Assembly: GCA_029204225.1 (NCBI GenBank) | Contig: CM055096.1 | Span: forward strand, 35,039,890 to 35,103,889 | From: Diphasiastrum complanatum | Lineage: Eukaryota > Streptophyta > Lycopodiopsida > Lycopodiales > Lycopodiaceae | DNA length: 64,000 bases | Direction of reading: 5' to 3' | Shown: positions 10,395 through 21,893 of the stretch, in pieces | How positions within the stretch are numbered: position 1 is the first letter of the stretch | How the letters are laid out: each line of letters begins with the position of its first letter | Made by a program: the position numbers and the translations under genes | Notes under the pieces: generated by a model | Seen by the model: only the letters and a program-made list of their open reading frames with translations | What the model was told of the DNA's origin: nothing | Database searches by the model: none

Positions 10395-11965
10395 ATAGAA
10401 GGATTTTCAATTATTATCTAGCTCTAGCGACACCAATAATAGCAGGCCATGAGCTAAATCCAAAAATAGGATGGCGTACGATGGTCCACATATAAATCAA
10501 TTGTCTCGTTGACAACGTAAAGGATTAAGACAAATAATGAAAACTGATGAAAGGCAAGATCGTAATTATGCAAATCGGCCTCAACGTCATCGTAGCTCTT
10601 CTGAATTAAGTTCAAGTGCAGATAACGATGCTTCTATATAAAAATGAGATCATGGATAATTTAATCAATGATGTATACGAGCATCATGATGTGGAAGGAT
10701 CACACGTTGAAGAAGCTTTTGTGAGTGCCAAGGAGAACATGTTAAGAGAAGAAATGAACACACCTCTATACCCTAGAGCAAAGACTTCTCGTTTGGCTAC
10801 AATGTTGCTTTTATTAGACCTCCAAGCAAAATACAAATGGAGTAACACAGGTGTTACATCTTTATTTGGGTAAAGATAATTAAAATATTTTCTATCTTGT
10901 AATGTACATTGTCTTGCAAGAAATCTTTGACTGTACATGTACTAAGTAAATTCATTTGGTTTTGTATAGATTATTATGCAAGATACTTCCAGAAGGAAAC
11001 GCTATGCTAGAGACAAGATCCGAGGCACGTAAGATGTTAAAGTCATTGGGAATGGACTACAAATTGCATCATGCATGTCCAAAGGATTGCATCTTGTATC
11101 GAGGTGAGTATCAAGCACTTGGGAGATGTCCGATATGTGACACTCCTTGTTATAGAGATGATTTACAAGGGACTAATATTCCATGCAAGGTGTTATGACA
11201 TTTTCCAGTAATTCCATGATTGCAACAAATGTTTCATTGCAAGTCCCTTGTAGAGCTTATGGATTGGCATGCGAATCATCATTCTTTAGATGAGATAATG
11301 AGAGTTCCCTCAGATTCACCTGCATGGAAACACATCGACAAACAATATCCAAGTTTTGCGGGTGATTCTAGAATGTGAGGTTTGGGCTTGCAACGGATGG
11401 GATGAATCCCTTTTATGTGAAAGCAAGCACATGGTCTACTTGGCCCGTGGTTTTGGTGAATTATAACATACCACATTGGTTGAGCATAAAAAAGGATCAT
11501 CTAATGTTAGCACTTCTTATTCTTGGAAAACATAAAGTAAAAATTATGGATGTTCACCTTGCCACCTTAATTGAGGAATTAGAACTACTTTGGAAAGGAA
11601 TTCAATGCTACAACATCTCACATCCGCCCCAAGAAAGAAAATTTACAATGCATGCCATTTTAATGTGGACAATGCATGACTATCCAAGATTGGGTGATTG
11701 TTTAGGTAATAATTTCGTGTTATTGTACTGGGAAACATGCTTATGTTTATTTGTTTGAATTTATTAGGCTTTACAACTTCTGGATATCATGTGTGTCTCA
11801 TTTGTGGACCAAATCTTGATAGTCGACACTCATGCCATTTGAAAAAAGTTGTATATGAAAATCATCAAAAATATTTGCCTGAAGATCATCCATTCAGGAA
11901 TACACAAAAAAGAGGATTTTGGGGAAGACAAGAGACAAGAAATCCTCCAACAAAAATTGAAGCAC
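10395..11965 (+). pseudogene. TNP2 transposase catalytic region, plus-strand copy
   Basis: Exons match the minus-strand copy and plant CACTA transposases. 10616-10873: acidic linker then PLYPRAKTSRLATMLLLLDL and YKWSN. 10956-11198: KMLKSLGMDYKLHHACPKDC then LYRGEY and a CPICDTPC zinc-binding pair. 11230-11760: PSDSPAWKHID, GLATDGMNPF, LVNYNIPHWLSIK, MDVHLATLIEELELLWKG and TMHDYPRLGDCLG. 11767-11965: GFTTSGYHVCLICGPN and EDHPFRN. Introns separate these blocks (for example GTAAAG after 10872). A frameshift at about 11375 and lost starts show decay. TNP2 proteins cut at CACTA terminal repeats. Confidence 0.85.
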
Positions 11966-12433
11966 GATGATACGAAGCAGAAGTTTTGGAGGAGGCATGT
12001 TGAATTCAAATTGTACTTACCAAAAGCTCGTATGAACATAGCCGAATTCAACGATGCAAGTCCTTTGCTAAACATCAACATGGCGTACCTAGAGCTGTAT
12101 GGCATATACATTGACTGGGAGCACAACTTTTCTCACTACTTTGCAAAAATCAAGCATAATCTACAGGATCGAGGAAATTCTCACGAATATAAATTATTCT
12201 GTACTTATACATATTGGCAATTTGGAACATTTGCAGCAAAGACATTATTTTTTGTTCAGAATTTATTTGTAAAGTGTAAGTTTGTACAATTTTCATCTCG
12301 TTTGTTCGAACAAATTACGCTATGCAAAGATTCTGAAGAAGACTTCCAATTAGTACAAGAATTATTTGATGGAACTTTACTTCCTGTAAGGTTAGCAAGA
12401 TTCGGCAACTTACCTATCAGAAGATATACATGA
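11849..12433 (+). CDS. Unidentified 194-codon open frame overlapping the transposase end
   Basis: The frame overlaps the last TNP2 block in another phase, then continues 470 bases past the point where homology with the minus-strand copy ends. The unique part (from KQKFWRRHVEF onward) is rich in aromatic residues, with two Cys near the middle and FDGTLLPVRLARFGNLP near the end. I recognise no domain. It may be sequence joined to the transposon when its 3' half was lost, or a chance frame. Confidence 0.25.
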   Translation: MYMKIIKNICLKIIHSGIHKKEDFGEDKRQEILQQKLKHDDTKQKFWRRHVEFKLYLPKARMNIAEFNDASPLLNINMAYLELYGIYIDWEHNFSHYFAKIKHNLQDRGNSHEYKLFCTYTYWQFGTFAAKTLFFVQNLFVKCKFVQFSSRLFEQITLCKDSEEDFQLVQELFDGTLLPVRLARFGNLPIRRYT

Positions 12434-13166
12434 GCAAAAGAAAAAAGTATTATTGCTCGAGTGCCAAAGAGATTTGTAGTTGGCACAACAATTACATGAT
12501 GGTATAAATACATGATATTTTTTTCAAATTCTTCTTGTATATGTTGTTGATTATCTTATGTTGAGTGAATAGAGTATCAAAGATTATCTATTCGGATCTC
12601 TGTTCTCCGCACTGCTAAGTGTGAGTGATCTTGAGTCTACTAGAAATCTCTTATACATTTCTTAGAACACTCTATGGTCAGCAGACAATTGCAATAGTTC
12701 ATTACAAACACTTGTTGTGTTTCCGTAAAGTTGTTCTAAAGAACTGTCCTTAAACTTTCTTATTCGTCTGCTCGAATACTTTATATTCAACACCCAAATA
12801 ATGTATCTCTTTGGTACAATCTTCCACAGTCATTGACAAAATAGTATGTATACATTTGAGATGGTAGTCCCTGTCTGAGGAATTGAGTCATAGATCTGTA
12901 TTCCTGTTTGTAACAAAGATATAAGTTTCTAACATATTCGTGGGCTATTTGAATTCTTTAACCTTGAATGGACTTTAGTTGTTGAGAACTACTATCTAGA
13001 GCCCAACAGTTCAAAAATAAGATTAACTATTTGTTTGTTCATACACTTAGCCAGAGTGTAGTACATTCGTGCTACTTTGATAACATCTCATTTGTAGAAC
13101 TCTTTTCATTCGATTCGATAGAGGAAGATTGTTGTTCTAGAAATTACCATCACCACACACACACTA
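12434..13166. other. No gene recognised
   Basis: AT-rich sequence with short open frames only. It ends in a short CA-rich tract (13150-13164) just before the target duplication of the Copia insertion. Confidence 0.6.
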
Positions 13167-13171
13167 TGAAA

Positions 13172-13445
13172 AACTTAGAATTTGCTTCGAACAGGAACAT
13201 AGATCATGCTACACAGTAACACAAACAGAAAACACTCTCCACAGCAAGCTCACATAGCAACTGTATTTCTCAAAATGAAATTACATCATACATATAGTTG
13301 TTCACTCAGGCAACCCATGCATGACCCAGGTTGCCGTTGGTGGGACGCGTGTCCCGTCGACTTGCCTCGTGGCAAGGCCAACTGATCCTTATCAACTGAT
13401 AGGACCCACAGTACAGTAGCACAGTGGTTCTACTTTAATTCTAAC
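13172..13445 (-). repeat. 3' LTR of Copia element B (274 bp)
   Basis: Same length and ends as 28210-28483 (aacttagaatt...aattctaac). A purine-rich tract lies just inside (minus-strand AAGGGAGAGA at 13455-13446). Confidence 0.9.
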
Positions 13446-13455
13446 TCTCTCCCTT
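13446..13455 (-). other. Polypurine tract of Copia element B
   Basis: Minus-strand AAGGGAGAGA directly before the LTR start GTTAGAATT. Confidence 0.7.
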
Positions 13456-13500
13456 AAAGTAGAGTCTAACTTTTACACAGTCATATACATAGCTTTAAAG

Positions 13501-16500
13501 TCAACAAACTTTAAGTACAGAAAGCTTTGACCTAAACTTATCAAACTTTTCTCTAACAAATGGCTTAGTGAAAATATCAGCTAGTTGTTCTTCCGTACTA
13601 CAATGAACAACATGAATTTCACTACTCAGTAGCCTTTCACGTATAAAGTGATATTGAATCTCAATGTGTTTGGTTCTCGCATGGAACACTGGATTCTTTG
13701 CTAGCTGAATGCCACTCTGACTATCGCTATGTTATGTCTTGGAATTTTTCTACTTCATGCCAATTTCTTCCAAGATTTTTCTCAACCATATAGCTTCCTG
13801 TGCTGCACTACACATTGCCTTATACTCTGCTTCTGTGGTGGATAGAGCAATTGTACTTTGCTTCTTACTAGACCTGGAAAAGCAACTACCACAAAACTGG
13901 AATACATACCCTATGGTGGATCTACGATCATCATAGTTACCTCCCCAATCCGCATCCACATAGCCACACAACTCAGGTAAACCATCATGCTTCCTGTAAA
14001 TCAAGCCATAATCTAAAGTGCCTTTCACATAACGCAAAATGCGTTTAATTGCCTTCCAATGCGTTTCCGTAGGTGCTGCCATAAACTGACTTACAATGCC
14101 AACAACATAGCATATATCTGGTCTAGTTGTGGTAAGGTAGATCAAGCTCCCTACTAACTGCCTATACAGCGTAGCATCAAATGACTGTGACTCATCAAGC
14201 TTAGAAAGCCTTTTACCTGGTTCAATAGGAGTATTCACTGGTTTGCAATCCTACAACCTAAACTTGTGCAGAAATTCTTTGACATACTTCACCTGTGTTA
14301 AACCCACTTTGTGTCCTTTTTGCCACACCTCTACTCCAAGACAATAATGCATCAGGCTGAGATCTATCATCTCGAATTGTTCCATGAGGTCTTTCTTGAT
14401 CATGTCTATCATCTCTTGATTATTTCCCGTAATAATCAAGTCATCAACATAAAGAGCAATCAAAGCAACCATACCATCAAAGCACAAGACATATAGATTT
14501 GGATCAGAATGTATTCTCACCATCCCCTTTGAACACAAGTAGGCATCAATCCTGCTGTACCACGCACGTGGTGTCTATTTAAGACCATAAAGCGCTTTCT
14601 TCAAGCGACATACTTTATTTTCCTGTCCCTTTGCTACAAAGCCTTTAGGATGATCCGTGAACACTTCTTCTTCAAACTCACCATTTAGAAAAGCAGATTT
14701 CACATCCATCTGATGCAAAGGCCAACCAAAATGTGAAGCTAAAGCAACAAGTAGGCATAGAGTATTCCACTTACATACTGGCGCAAAGGTCTCCTCATAG
14801 TCAATGCCTTTACTTTGTGCATACCCTTTGATCACCAATCTTGCCTTGCACTTTGCTATACTACCATCTGCATGGTACTTAGTCCTGTATACCCATTTGC
14901 AACCAATGGGTTTCTTGCCAACTAATGGTCCCATGTGCTATGCTTAGCAATTGACTCCATCTCCTCTCCCATGGCCTTGACCCAAATGTCATCATCTTTC
15001 ACTTCACCATAAGTCAAGGGTCCTTTGCTTTGAATAATGCTAGATAAGAGAGCATAATTTGCTTCATACCTTTCAGGTTGTGTCTTCTCTCTTGTTGATC
15101 TTCGTAGCTCTCCTTGGCTAGATGATCCTGGAAAGTCATCCATGTCGAGGCTCTCCAACAATCTCTCAAACCACTTAGGGAGCTTCCTGTCAGGTGATCG
15201 GCTTCCTGGTGAAAATGTATCCCACGGTACATCCTTCACCTTGCGTTTGTCACCTACAACTTCAATCCTTCTTGCACCAAAAGGTTTGTCTCTACCTCTC
15301 AAACCTGTCTCTTGAGGTTGAGTAGTAGTATCTTGAGATGTATCCTCATATTCATCACTCAGAAGCTCAATGAATGGATCATCATCAAGAGGTATCCTCA
15401 CTATACCACCTTTCCCACTAGATGTATCTATCTTCTCAGCGTCCTTGTCTTCACACATCTTGGATTCATCAAAGATAACATCACGGCTTACATGGATTTT
15501 GTTTTTCACTGGATCAAAACATTTATAGCCCTTCACACGTTCATCATATCCTAGGAATATACACTTGATAACTTTTACATCAAGTTTACATCTCTCGTCC
15601 TCAGGAATGTGTACAAAGCCTTTACATCCAAAGATTCGCAAGTGGTTCACATTTGGCTTCTTCTTCATGAATGCTTCCTCAGGTGTTATCTTTGGTATGG
15701 CAATGGTAGGACTTCTATTTTGAAGATAGACTGTCGTATATCATGCTTCTGACCAAAAATCTCTTGGCAGTTTCATCTCAGCTAGCATAGATCTGGCACT
15801 TTTCACAATCGTATGATTCTTGTGCTCAGCTACACCATTGAGAGCAGGAGTATGAGCTTGCGTAAATTGTCTCCTAATTCCACATTGATCACAAAGATCA
15901 TTGAAGTCATTAGACTTGTACTCGCCTCCACTATCTGATCTTAGGACTTTGATCTTCCTACCTGTCTGATTTTTGACCAATGCTTTGAAGCTCTTAAAAT
16001 TGTCAAATGCATCCGATTTCTTCTTCAAGAAGTAGATCCACGTCTTACGTGACATATCATCAATAAAGGTCATGAAATAGAAGGCTTTACCTAAGTACAT
16101 GGTCCTCATAGGCCCGAATAAATCTGTGTGGATCAAATCCAGGATGTTCTTTGCCCTTGCACCACCCCCTTTATTGAACTTCTCTCGATGCTGCTTCCCA
16201 TATACACATGACTCGCACATCGATTTCAAGTGGTCTTCAATAGTAGACAATCCTGTTACCATCTCCAATTTTCTCATCACACTGAGGCTTCCTAAGTTCA
16301 AGTGACCAAGCCTCTTATGCCACAACTCAGTTTGCGAAGGAATGGACGATACGAGTCCATGTTGCCCCTTGATTGTAGCATTCAATCTGTACAATTTTGT
16401 ATTGGGCTCCCTTACTCCATCTGCAATAACTTTGAACTTTTGGTTCACATCCTTCACAAAGCAACGATCATGGGCGAATTCTACTTTCAACTTTTGATCA

Positions 16501-16710
16501 GTAATGACTCCAACAGAAAGTAGATTTTTCTTCAAACCTGGTACGTAAAGTACCTCCCTAATCATCTTGCTTTTGCCACGTTGGATCATCTTGATTAGAT
16601 GACAACGCAGATATGAAGATGCTAGAGTCTTCAATCTCACCCTCATCGACAATGTTACCTGCTTGCTTTGGTTTCCCCTTGTCTTGTTCCGCCAGGAATT
16701 TGCGACATTC
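13501..16710 (-). pseudogene. Copia pol of element B: integrase, reverse transcriptase, RNase H
   Basis: Integrase: LWHKRLGHLN and CESCVYGKQHREKF (zinc-binding His/Cys), then catalytic D-D-E sites LIHTDLFGP, LRSDSGGEY and NGVAEHKN. The C-terminal linker is at 15668-14922. Reverse transcriptase: GCKWVYRTKY, DVKSAFLNGEFEEEVF, KKALYGLK and the catalytic ALYVDDLI. RNase H: VDADWGG, TEAEYKA, HARTKHIEIQYHFIRE. Damage: the protease DSG motif is deleted, since the frame passes from the knuckle region straight to REVLYVPGLKKNLLSVG. Stops lie at 15743, 14577, 14253 and 13752, and there is a frameshift near 14930. Apart from protease, the enzyme order is complete. Confidence 0.9.
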
Positions 16711-17475
16711 ACTCTTCTAATGGCCCTTTTTACCACAATGGAAGCACTTGTCTTTCTTCTTGGTCTTACTGGAAGATCCCTCATCCTCCTGTGTCTTGGC
16801 AAATTGCTGTTTAGACTTCTTCTTGCCCTTGCCCTTGCCTTGTTTTTGGCATGTCGCAAGGGCCTGATCGTCAATATTTTGACATCTAGCTTTCACCATT
16901 TCTCGCCATTGCTCTTCCTGCATCAAGATTCTTGTGAGCTCGTCAAAGGTTGGCAATCTTTCTCTTGATGCTATTTCTCTCACAAACAACTTATAGGGTC
17001 CTGCAATGCCACACAATGTATTGTGCACCAGTTTCACATCACGTATGTGCTCACCAATAGAATGCAGTTCATCCCTCATTGTCTTTATTTTGGTCATGTA
17101 CGTCTGAATGTGCTCTCCTTGCTCCATTCGGGCACTATTCAGCTTTGACTTCAGAAACATGATTCTAGATGGATTTGACGTCTCGAACTGTTCCTTTAGT
17201 ACATCCCATGCCTGTCTGGGTGTAACAACATCACAAATGTGGGTAATGATGTGATTCTTCACTAACAAGTTAATGAAGGTCAAAGCTTTCCTCATCTTTT
17301 TGTCGAACACTTTGATATCCGCTTCATTTGGCGGCCTTCTCTCATCACTTGTGACGACTTCCCACACATCTTTCTCCATCAGTATGTTTTTCATTTTGAA
17401 TTTCCACACTGCATAGTTGGAAATCACGTCCAATTTGCTACTTTCACTCAAAATGGACTCTCCCATGTTTGCCAT
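16650..17475 (-). pseudogene. Copia gag of element B
   Basis: The start MANMGESILSESSKLD at 17475 precedes a UBN2-type core (NYAVWKFKMKNIL, TPRQAWDVLKEQFET, MFLKSKLNSARMEQGE). It continues into a Lys/Gln-rich stretch and a CCHC knuckle CFHCGKKGH at about 16748-16722. A TAG at 16719-16717 falls inside the knuckle, before the last Cys (the next residues are KSEC), so gag is truncated in this copy. Gag forms the RNA-packaging particle. Confidence 0.9.
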
Positions 17476-18011
17476 CGCAAAACTGCTTGAAACTTCTACC
17501 GTAGGCTAAAAATAGTATGTTGATGCCAACTGTGATGTCAAAAGTTGAAAATAATGACCTGCACTTTTCTCCTTACCAGGCCACTCGCCGCTTTTCCACC
17601 AATTTGTAAGCCAAATCGGCATCGCCTTCCGAAATGCACTCAGTCGTCAACTCCCAACTACGTGCCCAATGGAATGGTGAAATCACTTTTGGCGCTCTCT
17701 GAACACTTTCTCCACTACAATCACTCTGTTTTGCTGTACCGTACTTGTAGGTACAGTCCAGGTGCCCTTCGTTTGGAGGTTATAGCCTTTCGTTTGGGTC
17801 AAAACGGACAAAGGACCCAAAAATAAGGATTTTCCTTGTTTTTGAACTATTTCTTCACCTTGAAGAAACTTCACACTTTACTTGTGAAGGGACCTAACTC
17901 CAATTTTGATATGAATATTTTTAAAGAAAATGAAGTGCCCTTTGCACTTCTCTGTCCTTCGTGCCCACTTCACTTAAATCCAACGATAGGCTTCAACCCT
18001 GTGGTCCAAAT
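17476..18011. other. Leader or flank between element B gag and nested element C
   Basis: No coding frame is supported. The sequence upstream of the element B gag start does not match the leader part at 27780-28197, so it is either the gag-proximal leader or other inserted DNA. The exact nesting point cannot be fixed by eye. Confidence 0.4.
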
Positions 18012-18821
18012 TGTGAAAAATGCAAAAATAAGCTTGGTAGAGGCCAAAAATCTTGTATATAGATAAACACACATGTGTGGAGCCTGTTCCCACATGTGAA
18101 AATAGTGTACTTGTCATGTACCATAATCATATAGGTTTTACATATGATTTAATTCAAGTTCTAATGGCTGAAAAGGCCAAAAACTAGTTTTCTAGACATA
18201 TAACACATGGCATCAATCTATTGATTGCATGAGCCACATCCTTTGGTTAGGTGTCATATCCCATGTGTAGAGGAGAGGTCACACATGTGGAATAAGCTAA
18301 AGTAGGCAAATTTTGACTTCTAGAAGATTTCCAAGTAGATCTCCATATAGAAAGAAAATGGACCAAAAGTGCTCAAAAAAGAAGGTTTGATCCAAGTGTC
18401 AGTTTTGCATGATCAATCATCATATGAAAAAGCACCTTCACACATGTGGGATCAAAGGGATGATCAGTACCACGAGCTCCCACTTATTGTATATATAGAG
18501 CCACAATTGGCCATAATCATTGTGAGACACCAATCTTGGTTTTGGAAGCAATTTTGAGTGATTCTCTCCATTTGTCTACATTTGTTTTGATTGTTTTGAG
18601 CTTCTATCAATGTGTACTTGATTTTCAGGTTGGATTCCGTACTCAAACAGTGTTTCACACGTGTGAAACCATAAAGTACACTTACCTTCAATTAATGATT
18701 GTTCTTGTTAGGATTTTGTGTCTAGAATTGATAGATTGATAGATCAAGTAATCTGACAACCAATCCCTCTTGATAGATCAGACTAGGATCCACTCTTGGT
18801 CCTTTTTGTACTTTTTGCACA
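18012..18821 (+). repeat. Inferred 5' LTR of element C (about 810 bp)
   Basis: The start TGTGAAAAATGCAAAAAT and the end TTTTTGTACTTTTTGCACA are inverted counterparts, and the end abuts the primer-binding site. No second copy lies in the window, so the start is inferred from the terminal inverted repeat alone. Confidence 0.55.
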
Positions 18822-18834
18822 TGGTATTAGAGCC
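18822..18834 (+). other. Primer-binding site variant of element C
   Basis: TGGTATTAGAGCC differs by one base from the initiator-Met site TGGTATCAGAGCC. Confidence 0.75.
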
Positions 18835-20396
18835 TAGTACAAGAGGCTTTGCTGAAATTGATAGGGTTAATCCAAATCAAAGCTAAAATTAGCAGTTTTT
18901 TGGAAACTAGTCAAATTTTGTGTAGCGAGTTGGATTTGATAGCTATCCTCAAAATTTTTGGTCCAAAACTTGTTGTGGGCTGTAGGAACTCTTTTCACAC
19001 GTGTGAGTCCGTACAGATCCAGTTTTGACTGATAAATTTCAAAAAATTGCAGAATTTGACTCACATACCCAATTTGAGTGATTTTTGGTGCAAAGTCAAG
19101 CATTTTCTATAATGAATCTAATCCCTTGATTAGTTCTTGGATTAGATCAGCCAAAAAATTAAAATTGAAGCTTGAAATAGGTGCATTAATTGATCTTCTC
19201 TGATTTTTTGAGTGTATGTTGAAGTTAAGAGAGATTTGCTAAAAATCATAGATGAAGGAGTGATATGCAAGGCGAGAGGTTGAAATCCATTGTACCATCA
19301 CTCTAGATTTGTTCAAGAGTGATAGGGTCAAGTTTAGAAGCATCAATTTGCTAGAAAACATCTTTGGATCTATCCTCCAAGTGAAACCTTTGAGAGTTTC
19401 TAGTGCATATAGAGCATCTATGCAAATCTTTTGTAGAATTTGACATAGATTGGCTTCAATTGAGAGTTCTACAAAAGAGATTGAGATCCAAGTTACATTG
19501 TTCAACCCTACTCAATTTGTTTGAGTGATTGTAAGGTTTGAAAAGAGTCATTAAGGTGTCTATGACAAATGTGTAGAGAGAGATCCAATTTTCTAAGAGT
19601 TCCTTCCTTTGTAGAGGGCAAGATCTAGAAGCTCATTATGTGTTGTTATTGGTGAAGAATTTGTCTTCTCCTATGTGATCAAATCTTTCTAAGTGGCATT
19701 AGCTCTTTGAAGCACAATATCTTAGTGAGAAAAATCACAACTTTTGATTTTGAATTTCATTCCAAGTCTTAAAAAGTAGAGTAATTGGTGGAATCCAATA
19801 GGAGTGATTGAATTCAATTTGTTGAGCGAAAATTGACATAGTATGTATGAAACTCAAATTAGTTCTATTCAACTTTCTTTGTGAGAGTGTGAGGGTCAAT
19901 TTGTGACCCCATTTGATGTCTAGAATGAGGAGGAGTCCATATTTGAGTATTCATGCATGGTTGAGATATTTGTGAATCTCCAGTTGTCTAATTTTTAAGC
20001 TTTGTGAAAAATTGGTGGTATAGTTTGTTTTCAAATCAAATCAAATTCATTCTAAATCTCAAGAGTGAGTCCAAAAGAAGTGATTAAGTTTGACTTTCAT
20101 GTGTTTGAAACAAAACCCATCTTTTGTTCAAGAATCTCAAGTGTTGAGAGAACTAGTCAAGTGAAAAGGAAAATCTAGGTGTCAAATCTTTTCATATCCA
20201 TTTCAATTTTCAAAAGAAAGAGTCATTGGTATTTGATGAGTCCAATAGGAGATTGGATCTGATTTCTTTTGTGATTTGATTCAAAGATTGTGTGCTTTTG
20301 TCTTAGTGATCAAAGCAAAGTTTCCAAGTGACTAGTCATTAGTGTGAAAATTGATTCTTAGGTTTGTGAATTAGATCTTTTGTAGATCCTTCTAGA

Positions 20397-21532
20397 TTGT
20401 TGAAGATGCTCAAATCTAGTCTCTTGAGAGTCACAAATTACATTTGTAGAATCATATCACAGGTTTTTATTCACATAGTATCAATAGGTGGCATCCTATT
20501 GAAGGAAAGAAAGGATCCTAAGTGCAACCTTTGTGGCAAGGGAGGATATTTTTTCTCAAGATGCTATAAAAAAAATACAAGAAGGACAAGTCAAAGGAAA
20601 GCTGTTTCCTTTGTGGAAAGGTGAATGAGGCTTGGAGTCTCACAAGGACTTGCAAGATTTGTCTTCAAGAGTCCATCACAACACATGTCAAATCTTTTGA
20701 AATTTTTCATTTGGAAGTGCATTGTTTGGTTCAAGATGCAAAGATAGATGTTACTTTCATGAAAGCAACTTGGATTTATTTTATGTCCTTGGAAAGTATT
20801 TTTCTTGGAACTTTGGACAAGTTCAAACTTATTGTTATTATCCAAGAGAAATCAATCAAGAATAAGGAGCAATCACAAAATGAAGATAGTTTCATTTATG
20901 CTCTCATGTCAACTTATGAAGAACCATTTTGCTTTGAAGAGATTTTTGTATCTCAAAGGTGGATTAAGGCAATACTAGTTGAGTGTGATGCCTTAAAAGA
21001 TATCAAAATATGTTTTCCTTGCAAGCTTCCATTAGTTATGAAGTCAAGGAAATGGAAATATCTTCATAATGTAGGATCTTTTGGTTTCAATAAGATCATG
21101 AATGATGTGTTCATTCATAAAGATGAAAATTGTAAGTTTTCAATCTTAAAGGCAAGTTGTAAACTTCTTGTGAGAATAAGTGAAGCATCCAAAGCGGACA
21201 CTTATATCCATAAGCAAGTAGTTAGCCTTATTGAGATGGAAATGCCTTTTGATTTCAATATTAGAAAAATTATGCCAAGTTGTGGTGATTTTTGGACTTA
21301 TGTTTCTAGCATAAGTAGTTTTGATAATCATAGGAAGTGCATATTGTGTGGTCATAGTTGTTGTGATCATTATGAGACATGGAGGTCTCGGATTTCCATC
21401 AAGAAGGAGCACCATGAAGAGGATCTTAAGAATCATCTCAAGGTTCAAGTGTGCCAAGGATTGAGGAGGAGAATCCTTCTCAAGATTCAAGTGTGCCAAG
21501 GATTGAGGAGGAGAGACCTTCTCAAATTGTGA
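20397..21532 (+). CDS. Cys-rich open frames of element C with Copia-like fragments
   Basis: Two overlapping frames (20397-20624 and 20621-21532, 303 codons) carry CNLCGKGGYFFSRC, a decayed CCHC knuckle with Tyr in place of His. Further CxxC pairs (CKICLQES, CILCGHSC) follow. EEPFCFEEIFVSQRWIKAI near 20919-20975 resembles the start of a Copia reverse-transcriptase region. The rest (DVFIHKDENCKF, SLIEMEMPFDFNIRK) matches nothing I know. The 303-codon length without stops is notable in an otherwise decayed element. It could be a novel protein or a lucky remnant. Confidence 0.3.
21439..21522 (+). repeat. 42-bp tandem duplication (two units)
   Basis: Units 21439-21480 and 21481-21522 are nearly identical and share tcaagtgtgccaaggattga. 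In another frame they encode a repeated SVPRIEEE-PSQ segment, typical of the variable linker between Copia integrase and reverse transcriptase. Confidence 0.85.
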
Positions 21533-21893
21533 TTCCAAAAAGAAACTCAAGAAATATGGTTGAGTCCATGTGGCTCACATTTCAAGGGAAAGAGGAGCAT
21601 ATCTCATGTGGTATACATCACATACTTACTTCTGTTATGTCATTTGATAAATCAATTTGCTTTAGTGAGATCATTGCATCTCAAAATTGGAGTAAAGCCA
21701 TACTAGTTGAGTGAGTATGAAGTCTCTCTTGAGAACCTAGATGATGTTCTTAAAAGGTTGAAATTTATTTTAAATCAATTAGAAAGCAAATGGTTATTTC
21801 ATCAAATGTATGCTCTTGAGTCATGTAAGAGCAAAAGTGATTTGTTCACACATGGTTTGAAAATTTGTATTGAGGCAAATTGTAAACTCTTTA
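21523..21893 (+). pseudogene. Second Copia linker/reverse-transcriptase scrap of element C
   Basis: The frame starting at 21451 continues to a stop near 21712 with FSEIIASQNWSKAILVE, again resembling the beginning of a Copia reverse-transcriptase region. A similar segment was already present near 20930, so element C holds this border twice. A short open frame 21707-21946 follows. No catalytic motif is present. Confidence 0.4.

Larger units (their letters stand above)
9126..12433 (+). mobile_element. CACTA-type (TNP2) transposon remnant, plus-strand copy
   Basis: Transposase exons run from 9126 to about 11965 with the domain order transposase-associated domain, SET, TNP2. The homologous minus-strand gene at 34877-44400 shows that the DUF4218 and DUF4216 portions are missing here, so the 3' half is gone. 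No CACTA terminal repeats were found, so the outer limits are unknown. The element may also include the neighbouring histone-protease gene. Confidence 0.75.
18012..21893 (+). mobile_element. Degenerate Copia-like element C (plus), nested in element B
   Basis: An inferred 5' LTR 18012-18821 is followed by a primer-binding site variant at 18822-18834. About 3 kb of internal sequence then holds only a knuckle-like motif and short remnants of the integrase/reverse-transcriptase border. No 3' LTR is seen; the sequence is cut at 21893 by the LTR of element D. Confidence 0.6.

Noticed and set aside
13150-13166. cacacacacacta as a CACTA transposon terminus
   Set aside because: It is a short CA repeat next to the Copia target duplication; no matching inverted terminus was found.
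21439-21522. CRISPR-like repeat
   Set aside because: Only two adjacent 42-bp units without spacers, inside a plant retroelement linker.
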